A DNA stretch of 23,093 bases. Source: Deltaproteobacteria bacterium. Its GTDB lineage: Bacteria > Desulfobacterota > DSM-4660 > Desulfatiglandales > HGW-15. The stretch's first letter is position 1. Each line of letters opens with the position of its first letter. The notes under the pieces were generated by a model that ran no database searches, was not told the DNA's origin, and worked only from the letters and a program-made list of their open reading frames with translations. Positions 7,909 through 15,425 of the stretch are shown here, piece after piece. Location of the stretch: contig JAFDHB010000044.1 in the NCBI GenBank assembly GCA_019308985.1, forward strand, positions 1 to 23,093, written 5' to 3'. Both the position numbers and the translations under genes were made by a program.

Positions 7909-8793
7909 ATGTTATTGATCGGAGAAAATCTCAATGTGATGAACAGGGTCATTGGAAAGGCCCTAAAGGAAAGAGACCCGGGTCCTATTGCCGAGGAGGC
8001 CAAGCGACAAAAGGAAAAGGGGATGGACTGGATCGACGTAAACCTCGGCCCGGCGAGGAAAGACGGTCCTGCGCTCACGGAGTGGGTAGTGAAGACCATA
8101 CAGGAAGAAATCGGCGATACGCCGCCACTATGTCTGGATACTTCCAATATCGAGGCCATGGAGGCAGGCCTTGCGGTCCATAAGGGAAAGGCCATAATAA
8201 ACTCCATCATGTGCAGGCCGGAGAGATATGAGAAAATGATTCCCCTGGCAGTGAAGTACAAGGCCAACATGATCGCCCTTATGTGGGGGCCCGAGGGCCT
8301 GCCCAGGGATGAGAACGAGAGGGGTGCCCTGGCCGCTGAATTGATATATGCTGCAAACGAGGCCGGGATACCCAACGAAGACATCTTTGTAGACGGGATA
8401 GTGACACCGGTCAACATCCAGCAGCCACAATTGATGAGCCTGCTGGAGTTCCAAGGTATGCTGCAGGACATGTTTCCTGGGGTCAAATCAACCTGCGGAC
8501 TTTCGAACATCTCCAATGGAGCGCCCGACCACCTCCGCCCGATCTTGAATCAGACCTACATGGTGATGCTTGAACGCAAGGGGATGTACTCTTGCATAGC
8601 GGATGCCTATGACGACAAGTTGATATCAATTGCGCGTGGTCAAAGGCCTGATATCGTGGAGGTGATCCACAAGGTCACGGATGGTGAGGAGGTGGACGTG
8701 AGCTCCCTTTCCAAGGAATTGCAGGATTATGTGAAGACGGCCCGAGTCATACTCGGCCACACACTTTACTCTGATTCGTGGCTCGAACTCTGA
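7909..8793 (+). CDS. acsE: Methyltetrahydrofolate:corrinoid iron-sulfur protein methyltransferase
   Basis: AcsE moves the methyl group of 5-methyltetrahydrofolate onto the cobalt of the corrinoid iron-sulfur protein and links the methyl and carbonyl branches. The pterin-binding TIM barrel is clear: IGENLNVMN at the N-terminus, LCLDTSN with Asp77, IINS with Asn98, the VDG strand, and GLSNISNG holding the Asn that polarises the substrate in the Moorella enzyme. At 294 residues it is about 30 longer than Moorella AcsE. From memory of that sequence the extra residues lie just before the last helix (IARGQRPDIVEVIHKVTDG region). The start ATG follows AGAGGGGAGAG. It is the last gene of the cluster and is followed by a terminator. 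Confidence 0.93.
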   Translation: MLLIGENLNVMNRVIGKALKERDPGPIAEEAKRQKEKGMDWIDVNLGPARKDGPALTEWVVKTIQEEIGDTPPLCLDTSNIEAMEAGLAVHKGKAIINSIMCRPERYEKMIPLAVKYKANMIALMWGPEGLPRDENERGALAAELIYAANEAGIPNEDIFVDGIVTPVNIQQPQLMSLLEFQGMLQDMFPGVKSTCGLSNISNGAPDHLRPILNQTYMVMLERKGMYSCIADAYDDKLISIARGQRPDIVEVIHKVTDGEEVDVSSLSKELQDYVKTARVILGHTLYSDSWLEL

Positions 8794-8836
8794 TGGCTTC
8801 CATCTTTGACCGGGAGCTCTCCAACTTACGGCACAG

Positions 8837-8875
8837 AATCCCTCCTGCCGTTGGTCTTGCGGGGGAGGGATTTTC
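8837..8875 (+). terminator. Intrinsic terminator after acsE
   Basis: AATCCCTCC (8837-8845) pairs with GGAGGGATT (8864-8872), with the T-rich tract TTTTCTCTT beginning at 8871. It ends the acs transcript 44-82 nt after the acsE stop, in the gap between two convergent genes. The opposite strand has no comparable T-run. Confidence 0.7.
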
Positions 8876-8914
8876 TCTTCAATCGGCCTTCCGGTCCCAA
8901 GTACGGGCTGGGGT

Positions 8915-10567
8915 CTAATCCAGCACTTCGTATACGCGGATGGCCTCCCTTTTGCCCTTGACAATCCTACTGCCTGCTTCCCGAATTTTGAATTTACCCT
9001 TGACAAGTTCATAGGTCGGCTGACCTATAAGAATCTGGTTTGGTTTGGCAATAGACTCTATTCTGGCTGCAGTATTGACAGCATCACCTATTACAGTGTA
9101 ATCCATTCTCTTTGGGGATCCCAGGTTGCCTGCCACGACCCTGCCTGAGTTGATTCCGAGCCTCATCTGGAATCTCTTGCCCTCCTCGAGGCTTTCCATC
9201 ATCTGAAACAGGACCCTTCTCATTTCCAAAGCAGCCATCACGGCCCTCTCCGCATCGTCTTTCCTCTCGATCGGGGCCCCGAACACAGCCATGATAGCGT
9301 CGCCGATGTACTTGTCCAATGTGCCGTTATATCTGAAGATGATCTCTGTCATCTCACTGAAGTGTTTATTCAGGAGGGAACTTACCTCGGCAGGAGAAAA
9401 CCTCTCGGCAATAGGGGTGAAGTTGACTATGTCCGTGAACAATATGGTTGCCTTTTTCTCCGTGGGCGCCAGGAGGGTTTCTTCGCTACCAGCCTCGCTG
9501 CGAATTATGAGGTCAACTACCTCGGGGGAATGGAATCGTTCGAGCCGGTTCCTGACCTCTCTTTCAAGCCGGATCTTTTCGTTAAGATTGGCCTGTTCGA
9601 TTACCATGGCCATTTGATTGCTTATGGTGGTGAGGAGATCGAGGTCGGCCTTGGTAAATCTGTTGCTCAGCCTGAAACTGTCCACTTGTATGACCCCGAT
9701 AATCTCATTCTTGCGCCAAAGGGGCACGGACATAACAGAGCGAATGTTTTGCATCAGGACACTCTCCGCTCCCTCAAAACGATCGTCTTCCATAGCGTTT
9801 GAGGTGAGCACGGAAACCCTCTCCTTGAGGACCTTGTTAATTATGGTTCGACTTATCCGGAGTTCCTGGGGGTGGCTTTCCGCAGGATTTCTGTATTTTA
9901 CCACCTTGGGGATTAGTTCATAGGGGCCATCGCCCAGGAGGGCGACAAAACCATGGTCCGCCTCGATGACCTGGAATATGGAGTCCATTATAGCGTCTAA
10001 GAGCGCGTCAAAGTCCTGGAAGGCGTTTAGTTTCCTGCTTATCTGGTAGAGGGCGAACAGTATTTTGTTGGTTTTCTCCAGGTCCTGGAGTTGAGAGATT
10101 CCCGGTTCCTCGAAGGCCTTCCTAAGGGGAGCCTTTTCTCCCTTTACAGAGACAAGGAACGTCTGGTCGGGCGCTTTTTCCGACTCGGGGCCCACATTTC
10201 TTAGCACTTCTTCCTCTCTCTGGTCCAAGGTTTCCTCAAATACGGCCGTGGGTTTCTTAGAGAGAGCCGATGGTTTAGGTGTTTCTTCCACGAAGCTCAC
10301 TCTGTAGGAGCCGATCATAATCCGGTCTGAAGGCCTCAAAAGGCGCCTTGAGACCAGGGTCCCGTTTACATAGGTTCCGTTATGACTTCCCAGGTCTATC
10401 AAGAGATAACCTTCACGGGTTCTTCTTACCTGGGCGTGCCTCCGGGATACAGTGGTATCAGGAAGCAGGACATCATTTTGCATGGAACGCCCCATGAATA
10501 TGGAATCCTTCTTTATCTGGTAGGTGAATGCCTCGCCCTTTTCCGGTTGTATGGTTAGAGAAGGCAT
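8915..10567 (-). CDS. FHA-GAF-class III adenylate cyclase
   Basis: This is a soluble three-domain signalling enzyme of 550 residues, predicted to make cAMP from ATP. Residues 1-100 are an FHA phosphothreonine-binding domain (MGRSMQND, SRRHAQV, GSHNGTYVNG). Residues about 170-320 are a GAF sensor domain (LDAIMDSIFQVIEADHGFVALLG). Residues about 370-550 form the cyclase domain. Metal-binding Asp379 (FTDIVNFT) and Asp423 (YIGDAIMAVFG) are present, as are Lys419 and Asp489, which favour adenine over guanine. Asn498 and Arg502 (DAVNTAAR) are the transition-state residues. Its ATG directly follows the TAG stop of the phosphatase gene, so translation is probably coupled. FHA beside a PP2C gene suggests control by threonine phosphorylation, but no Ser/Thr kinase gene is in the window. 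Confidence 0.9.
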   Translation of the reverse strand: MPSLTIQPEKGEAFTYQIKKDSIFMGRSMQNDVLLPDTTVSRRHAQVRRTREGYLLIDLGSHNGTYVNGTLVSRRLLRPSDRIMIGSYRVSFVEETPKPSALSKKPTAVFEETLDQREEEVLRNVGPESEKAPDQTFLVSVKGEKAPLRKAFEEPGISQLQDLEKTNKILFALYQISRKLNAFQDFDALLDAIMDSIFQVIEADHGFVALLGDGPYELIPKVVKYRNPAESHPQELRISRTIINKVLKERVSVLTSNAMEDDRFEGAESVLMQNIRSVMSVPLWRKNEIIGVIQVDSFRLSNRFTKADLDLLTTISNQMAMVIEQANLNEKIRLEREVRNRLERFHSPEVVDLIIRSEAGSEETLLAPTEKKATILFTDIVNFTPIAERFSPAEVSSLLNKHFSEMTEIIFRYNGTLDKYIGDAIMAVFGAPIERKDDAERAVMAALEMRRVLFQMMESLEEGKRFQMRLGINSGRVVAGNLGSPKRMDYTVIGDAVNTAARIESIAKPNQILIGQPTYELVKGKFKIREAGSRIVKGKREAIRVYEVLD

Positions 10568-11281
10568 CTATGGGAGACTCCTTTTCTCTGAAACGGGTTT
10601 CCTGCCGGATTGGGCATGGAACCTCACCAGCACTACGGTGATGTTGTCGAGGCCGCCCCTCTCGTTTGCAGCCTTTACAAGATCCCGTGCCAATAGAGGC
10701 AGGGGAGCATCTTCTTTTGAGGAAATAAGACCAAGGATTTCTTCATCCGTTAGAAGGTCCGTGAGCCCGTCGGAGCAAAGAAGGTAAATGTCCCCATCCC
10801 TGAGAGGGCAGGTGAATATGTCTACAGAGACATCTTCTGCGACACCAAGGGCCTGGGTGAGGACGTGTTTTTGAGGATGATATCGGGCCTCTTCAATGGA
10901 CATGCGGCCCTTTCTGACTTCTTCCATTACCACGGTGTGGTCCTGGGTGAGTTGTGAAATGTATCCATCCCTTATTTGGTAGGCCCTGCTGTCACCAACA
11001 TGGGCCATGATGGCCTCATCCTTGTGGACGAGCATACCGGTTAAGGTGGTACCCATACCAATGAAGTTCTCGGGGTCCTTCTGAAAAGCAGAAAAGATCT
11101 CCCTGTTCGCCAGTTGAACGGCCGCAAGAAAGCGGTTCTCTTCCTCCGTGAGCCCCTCGCAAGGGGGAGAAGGCCAAGTGACGTCCCCCCTTCGTGACCT
11201 GATTATGAAATCTTGGATTGTCTGAACGGCCTTACTGCTGGCCATATCTCCCTTGCACAGGCCGCCAAGACCGTCCGCCAC
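10568..11281 (-). CDS. PP2C-family Ser/Thr protein phosphatase, 5' end cut off by an in-frame TGA
   Basis: This is the body of a PP2C (PPM) phosphatase that would remove phosphate from Ser/Thr residues using two metal ions. The frame open from GTG 11281 has 237 residues and shows the DGLGG motif, HVGDSRAYQI, LTQDHT, TQALG, LLCSDGLTDLL and the late GGLDNITVVLV aspartate. The normal N-terminus with the NED metal ligand is encoded upstream in the same frame (11297-11377) but is separated by one TGA at 11294-11296. As read, only a protein restarting at GTG 11281 would be made, without the first strands and one metal ligand, probably inactive. No other damage is seen, so recent mutation or a base-call error is likely. 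The stop abuts the cyclase ATG. Confidence 0.8.
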   Translation of the reverse strand: MADGLGGLCKGDMASSKAVQTIQDFIIRSRRGDVTWPSPPCEGLTEEENRFLAAVQLANREIFSAFQKDPENFIGMGTTLTGMLVHKDEAIMAHVGDSRAYQIRDGYISQLTQDHTVVMEEVRKGRMSIEEARYHPQKHVLTQALGVAEDVSVDIFTCPLRDGDIYLLCSDGLTDLLTDEEILGLISSKEDAPLPLLARDLVKAANERGGLDNITVVLVRFHAQSGRKPVSEKRSLP

Positions 11282-11377
11282 CAGGAAGAGCCCTCATTTT
11301 TCATTGACAAGGTAGGAGTCTTCGTTTATCTGCCTGACGAGTCCGGTATCACTGATGCCGAAAGATTCTATCTCCAT
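11282..11377 (-). pseudogene. Detached N-terminus of the PP2C phosphatase gene ending at in-frame TGA
   Basis: From ATG 11377 the frame reads 27 codons, MEIESFGISDTGLVRQ then INEDSYLVNEK, then TGA (11294-11296), then GLFLVADGLGG, which continues into the phosphatase. This is a textbook PP2C N-terminus (x-NED-S-x-x-V, followed by LFLVADGxGG). A weak ribosome site (AAAGGA) precedes the ATG. The stop of the upstream gene lies 33 nt before this ATG and in the same frame. Confidence 0.8.
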
Positions 11378-11410
11378 TTCCTTTGTTACCCGAAAAAAGG
11401 ACGATATTCC

Positions 11411-12292
11411 CTACCTCCTCTTCTCATAATAGAGGGCGATTTCGTCCAATCTTTCCAGGTATTCATCCTTGAAATAGAGGTCCGGGTACAGGGCGATTTC
11501 TTCCACAAGGGGTTGTATGAGAGGCAATACATCTATTCCGTATGTATTCTTCCCTTGCATGTCAGCGTCATGGACGATCAACAGAGAGTAAAAGCTGACC
11601 AGGAGCCTGAATTTGCCAGGCCTCCTGAACAGGTACGAGCGACCCCCGATAGTATTTAGAAAAAAGCCCGCATACTTGTAGAGGACCTGGAGGGGTGGCC
11701 TGATTCCTTCCCGGTCAGGGCACGGAGTGCTTCCCTTACCAGTAAGCCATACGTAAAAGAGCGCCAGATTTATCTCCATGGAATCCTTCTCATTCTTGAG
11801 GATTTCCCTGATCAAGCGCAGATCCTTTTTGTCAAGTATGCGAAAAAAGTGGAATATGTTTCTTGTTATTAGTCTGGTGTCGACTCCCTCCCCCGCTGGG
11901 ATAGGTGGCTTGTTCGAGAGGGTCTGCAAGATTTCCTTGAATCTGTCGTAACTGCTCCTATCCGAGCTAAGGGTCTTGACATATTTCTTTTGGTCCAAGT
12001 AGGTGAAGAACTCGGCTATTTCTTGCTGAACCTGCGCGCAGTCCTTGAAGAGCTGAGGCCGCTCCCCTTCAAGGACTCGGGGCTCTACGGGTTCGATCGG
12101 TTCTTTGTCCTGGGAAATGGCCTTTTCTACGGGCTTGACCGACTGATCGGTTTCCTCGGGAGGGGAAAGGTTTTGTGTCTCTCGTTCTTTCTGGCCCTTC
12201 TCCAGTCCCAGGAAGTAGCCTGCCACTATCGCCAGTGCGGCGACAAAGAAAAGTCCGATCCACCACCATGCCTTGCTATCTTTCTTTCTCAT
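11411..12292 (-). CDS. Single-pass membrane protein of unknown function
   Basis: I do not recognise a family. The 293-residue product has a short basic N-terminus, one transmembrane helix (about residues 10-29, WWWIGLFFVAALAIVAGYF), a charged Pro/Glu-rich linker (about 30-75), and a mostly helical C-terminal domain rich in Leu, Tyr and charged residues (for example FFTYLDQKKYVK and NIFHFFRILDKKDLRLI). By orientation rules the large domain should face the periplasm. AGGAG precedes the ATG. It lies 36 nt after the histidine kinase and just before the phosphatase, so it belongs to the signalling operon and may be a sensor input or a target. That role is inferred from position only. Confidence 0.85.
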   Translation of the reverse strand: MRKKDSKAWWWIGLFFVAALAIVAGYFLGLEKGQKERETQNLSPPEETDQSVKPVEKAISQDKEPIEPVEPRVLEGERPQLFKDCAQVQQEIAEFFTYLDQKKYVKTLSSDRSSYDRFKEILQTLSNKPPIPAGEGVDTRLITRNIFHFFRILDKKDLRLIREILKNEKDSMEINLALFYVWLTGKGSTPCPDREGIRPPLQVLYKYAGFFLNTIGGRSYLFRRPGKFRLLVSFYSLLIVHDADMQGKNTYGIDVLPLIQPLVEEIALYPDLYFKDEYLERLDEIALYYEKRR

Positions 12293-12328
12293 TCCATCTC
12301 CTCTGAATTCTATGTGTTTGACAAATCT

Positions 12329-13600
12329 CTAGGAGCCTGGAGGAGCAGATCCGGGCAAAGGAAATCTAATACTCACCACAGTACCACGGTTCAGCTCACT
12401 TTCAATATTTATTTCACCGCCGTGATTTAGAACGATCTGGTGGACCATGGTGAGCCCTAATCCAGCCCCCCGGGGCTTGGAAGTAACAAAGGGGTCATAT
12501 ACGGCATCCAGCTTCTCCTTTGAAATACCACAGCCATTGTCCTGGATTGCGAGGACCAAACAGCCATTGTCCTTGGAGATCCTTACGCGCAGGCGACCCC
12601 CGTCGGGCATGGCCTCCAGTGCGTTTTCGATTAGATTAGCAAGGGCGATCTCCATCTGAGAGGCATCCATCTCTATCAGGGGTATCTTCTTGATGGCCCC
12701 GTAGGACATCTTCACATTCTGACTTCTTGCCAAGGGCCTGAAGACCTTCAAGACTTCCTTGACTACCGGTTCAATGCTATCCAGGGTAAGGGACGCTGTT
12801 TGAACCTCTGTAAACTCTCTGACTTCTCTGACCAGTTTTTCGAGCCTGGCCGATTCTTCAAGGATTATGTCGACATATCTTTGGAGCCTGTAATTGTCAT
12901 TTACCTCTTTCTTGATCCTGTAAGCGAAGCCGCCGATGGTCATAATGGGATTCCTGATCTCGTGGGCCACGCCTTGAACAAGGTGAAGCATTGCTGCCAG
13001 ACGTTCAGTACGTATCAATCTTTTTTGGGTTATCCTGAGTTCTCTCGTGGTATTGGCGTATTTCTCTTGAAGCTGCTGATATAACCTTGCATTTTCCATT
13101 GCCACCGCGATCTGCTGGGACATACTGTTAAGAAGCTCCAAATCTGCACGGCTGAATGGTTTCTTGGACCTCTTGTTCAATACTTGAAGAGCGCCCATGG
13201 GCTTGCCCCTGAGCATGAGGGGGACGCATATCATGGACTTGGTTCGAAAGCCTGTAATCCTGTCGTATTTGTCGCTGAAGCGCTCGTCCTTTTTTACGTC
13301 TTGGATGGCGAGTGGTTTTCCATTCTTGACGACCCACCCGGCTACGCCTTCACCTATCTTGAGTCGGATCCCCTTGATTTTTTCCTTTCTTTCGCCCCTT
13401 GCATGGCGAACAAACAACTCGTTCTTGTTCTCATCCAGTTCGTAGACCGAACTCGCCTCGGCTTCCATGAATTCCTCGGCCGATTTCATTGCATTGTCAA
13501 GGACCTCCTCGAGGTTCAGGGAGGAGTTTATGAGAGCGCTGAATTTCAGGATGGTGTCGAGTTCTTTGTGGTGGATGTCCTTATAAGGTTTCTTTTTCAA
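12329..13600 (-). CDS. GAF-domain sensor histidine kinase
   Basis: This cytoplasmic two-component sensor kinase has 423 residues and no membrane segment. Residues about 10-170 are a GAF domain (NSSLNLEEVLDNAMK, GVAGWVVKNGKPLAIQDV, GALQVLNK). A short coiled linker follows. The HisKA dimerisation domain carries phospho-accepting His213 (GVAHEIRNP). The C-terminal HATPase domain has the N-box (LIENALEAMPDGG), G1 (QDNGCGIS) and G2 (GAGLGLTMVHQIV). The start is TTG at 13600; an upstream in-frame stop and the lack of another good start leave little choice, but the ribosome site is weak. No response regulator gene adjoins it. It leads the operon with the membrane protein, phosphatase and cyclase, and diverges from surE. 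Confidence 0.9.
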   Translation of the reverse strand: MKKKPYKDIHHKELDTILKFSALINSSLNLEEVLDNAMKSAEEFMEAEASSVYELDENKNELFVRHARGERKEKIKGIRLKIGEGVAGWVVKNGKPLAIQDVKKDERFSDKYDRITGFRTKSMICVPLMLRGKPMGALQVLNKRSKKPFSRADLELLNSMSQQIAVAMENARLYQQLQEKYANTTRELRITQKRLIRTERLAAMLHLVQGVAHEIRNPIMTIGGFAYRIKKEVNDNYRLQRYVDIILEESARLEKLVREVREFTEVQTASLTLDSIEPVVKEVLKVFRPLARSQNVKMSYGAIKKIPLIEMDASQMEIALANLIENALEAMPDGGRLRVRISKDNGCLVLAIQDNGCGISKEKLDAVYDPFVTSKPRGAGLGLTMVHQIVLNHGGEINIESELNRGTVVSIRFPLPGSAPPGS

Positions 13601-13643
13601 GGCCTGTGCTGCCCTATCCCTAACCGGAATTGGTCAATGATTT

Positions 13644-13672
13644 TTGATGTTAACCTCTTATATTTATATTAT
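13644..13672 (+). promoter_or_regulatory. Candidate promoter of surE
   Basis: TTGATG (13644-13649) and TATTAT (13667-13672) are spaced by 17 bp in an AT-rich stretch. The expected start near 13680 leaves a leader of about 90 nt before the surE ATG. The site overlaps the oppositely oriented kinase promoter candidate. Confidence 0.55.
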
Positions 13673-13695
13673 AATTTTCATAAACAAGCAATCAA
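13668..13695 (-). promoter_or_regulatory. Candidate promoter of the histidine kinase operon
   Basis: On the minus strand TTGATT (13695-13690) is followed after 16 bp by a perfect TATAAT (13673-13668). Transcription would start near 13661, about 60 nt before the TTG start codon. The -10 boxes of this and the surE promoter share bases 13668-13672, so the two promoters probably compete. Confidence 0.55.
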
Positions 13696-13771
13696 AATGA
13701 GGAACACCACGTCAGTTCTGTCACGGCAGCAGGTGGATGGGAGAAGAGACGGAACAAAGGGGGGCAAAGGG

Positions 13772-14539
13772 ATGAGGATATTGTTGACCAACGATGATGG
13801 GATACACGCACCAGGGCTGTGGGCCCTTTACCAAGAACTGAAAGATGATTTTCAGGTGCATATCGTTGCCCCTGAAACAGAAATGAGCGCTGTCGGGCAC
13901 GCCATTACTCTGTCATTGCCCCTGAGGGTGAGAGAGATCAGCAAAAACGGCGCCTTCTACGGGTATGGGGTATCAGGGACTCCCGCCGACTGCGTAAAGA
14001 TAGCCGTTCAGGAAATCCTTGAGGAGCCTCCCGAAGTGGTGCTTTCAGGGATCAATCTAGGGGCCAACGTGGGAGTCAATGTCCTTTATTCCGGGACAGT
14101 CTCCGCTGCCACCGAAGGAGCCTTCTTCGGGATAAGATCTGCCGCAATCTCCCTCAATACCAGAAGGGACCCGGATTTCACTTTTGCCGCAGGTTTCAGC
14201 CGGGAGATAATCCGATTCATGCTGCGGCAGGGATTGAGGCAGGGGACCGCCCTGAATGTCAATATTCCGGCGGTCTCTCCGAGCAGGATAAGGGGAGTCT
14301 CCATCACAAGGCAGGGGTTGGGAAGGTTCAGGGAGAGGTTCGAGCGGCGGGTAGACCCCAGAGGCAATATCTACTATTGGCTCATAGGAGAGATACCATC
14401 GGGAGACGAGGACATGGATGCCGATACCAAAGCCCTCAGGATGAACATGATTACAATAACGCCCATAACCTACGACTTGACCTGCCGTGAGGAGCTGGAA
14501 CGACTCAAGAAGTGTCCATTGCCGACTGTAACGGCTTAG
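13772..14539 (+). CDS. surE: 5'/3'-nucleotidase SurE
   Basis: SurE is a metal-dependent nucleoside monophosphatase (survival protein). The 255-residue product begins with the family hallmark MRILLTNDDGIHAPG, giving the metal-binding Asp8 and Asp9. Further conserved blocks are the Ser of EMSAVGHAIT, GTPADCVKIA, LSGINLGANVG with its Asn ligand, YSGTVSAATEG and the C-terminal TDxxAL-like segment (DTKALRMNMITITPI). The frame is open far upstream because it runs antisense through the kinase, but ATG 13772 is chosen: it matches the family N-terminus and follows a G-rich ribosome site. surE is often in stationary-phase or repair gene groups; here it stands alone, diverging from the kinase and converging with the GNAT-like gene. 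Confidence 0.95.
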   Translation: MRILLTNDDGIHAPGLWALYQELKDDFQVHIVAPETEMSAVGHAITLSLPLRVREISKNGAFYGYGVSGTPADCVKIAVQEILEEPPEVVLSGINLGANVGVNVLYSGTVSAATEGAFFGIRSAAISLNTRRDPDFTFAAGFSREIIRFMLRQGLRQGTALNVNIPAVSPSRIRGVSITRQGLGRFRERFERRVDPRGNIYYWLIGEIPSGDEDMDADTKALRMNMITITPITYDLTCREELERLKKCPLPTVTA

Positions 14540-14580
14540 GACTCCCGTTGAGAGATGCTGAGCCGGCGTGTTGATGATTT

Positions 14581-15408
14581 TCAGAGCTTGTGGGCAAGCT
14601 CCTCGAACCTGGGGGCAAGCCTTTGAAGGTGGGCGCTTTCGTAGGACAAGAAGGGGACGCCTCCCCATTTTTCCTTGAAACGCCTGATACCATTGTTTAT
14701 TCCGAGTCCCAGATTGATGGCCTTCTTTCCGAGGGATTCGGCCGTCAGCACCATCTCGTAAAAGAGGAGATCTGATGCGCCGGGAACCGCGTGAGCGGTG
14801 GTGCGAAAACTGAAGAGATAGAATGCATAGTCAGCCGATCCGGTATCCACTATGGTAAAGGCAATGAGGTCCTTTCCCCTTCTAGCCTCCAGAAGGTGGG
14901 CTGAGGTGGAGTTTTTCAGGTAATTGGGGATACGCTTGAACAGGGTCCTTTGAGCAGGAGAAAGGGCGTGCCCCTTTAGAAACTCCCTGATCAACCGCTT
15001 ATGCTCTCTGCCGAAATCGCCTCTGGCAACCCTAAGTTCCCGTTTCGCCCGGCGAAGCATATAGTCCAGATCAGCAGGAATTTTGCCAGGCGGCAGCTCC
15101 AGCCTGTAGTAATGGTCTCGAGGTTGGCCATCATAGCTCCCCGGGGCCAACCAGATCCTTGGTGCGATAATGGAAACACTTTCCGGCCCGAAGCGCTGGC
15201 AAGCAGATTCATATATTTGTCCCAAGTCGATTCCCTCTTCCTTGACCAGGGGAAAACCCACGAAGGTAAGATGCTTCATGCCCACAAAACACATGCAGTT
15301 CATATGGAGGAAAGGCTTTTTGTCTGAAATGCCAGTGACATAGTGCGGCAGATGTTCAGGGATGTAGGCGTGCTCGTACACAAAGAGGTATTCTTCCTTG
15401 CTCAACAT
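14581..15408 (-). CDS. GNAT-fold (FemAB/DUF2156-like) protein
   Basis: The predicted 275-residue protein resembles GNAT-fold acyl- or aminoacyl-transferase-like proteins: a central strand pair (AHLLEARRGKDLIAFTIVDTGS, YAFYLFSFR), a helix after GASDLLFYEMVLTAESLG, and NLGLGINNGIRRFKEKWGG near the C-terminus, the signature found in FemAB/BioF2-type families. The substrate is unknown. ATG 15408 is chosen because it follows AAAGGGG and starts 17 nt after the upstream gene stops. ATG 15462 would add 18 residues but overlap that gene by 37 nt. The N-terminal part (about residues 1-150) is less recognisable. It is the last gene of a three-gene minus-strand group with two paralogous small proteins. 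Confidence 0.7.
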   Translation of the reverse strand: MLSKEEYLFVYEHAYIPEHLPHYVTGISDKKPFLHMNCMCFVGMKHLTFVGFPLVKEEGIDLGQIYESACQRFGPESVSIIAPRIWLAPGSYDGQPRDHYYRLELPPGKIPADLDYMLRRAKRELRVARGDFGREHKRLIREFLKGHALSPAQRTLFKRIPNYLKNSTSAHLLEARRGKDLIAFTIVDTGSADYAFYLFSFRTTAHAVPGASDLLFYEMVLTAESLGKKAINLGLGINNGIRRFKEKWGGVPFLSYESAHLQRLAPRFEELAHKL

Positions 15409-15425
15409 ACACTGAGCCCCTTTCT

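Noticed and set aside
7776..8516. Minus-strand open frame (246 codons) across acsC/acsE
   Set aside because: Antisense to two certain genes, no recognisable domain, no start signal.
11279..11377. Selenocysteine at the PP2C TGA
   Set aside because: PP2C proteins have no conserved Cys here, and no convincing SECIS hairpin follows the TGA.
13184..13771. Upstream in-frame extension of surE
   Set aside because: It runs antisense through the kinase gene; SurE proteins begin at MRILLTNDDG, which matches ATG 13772.
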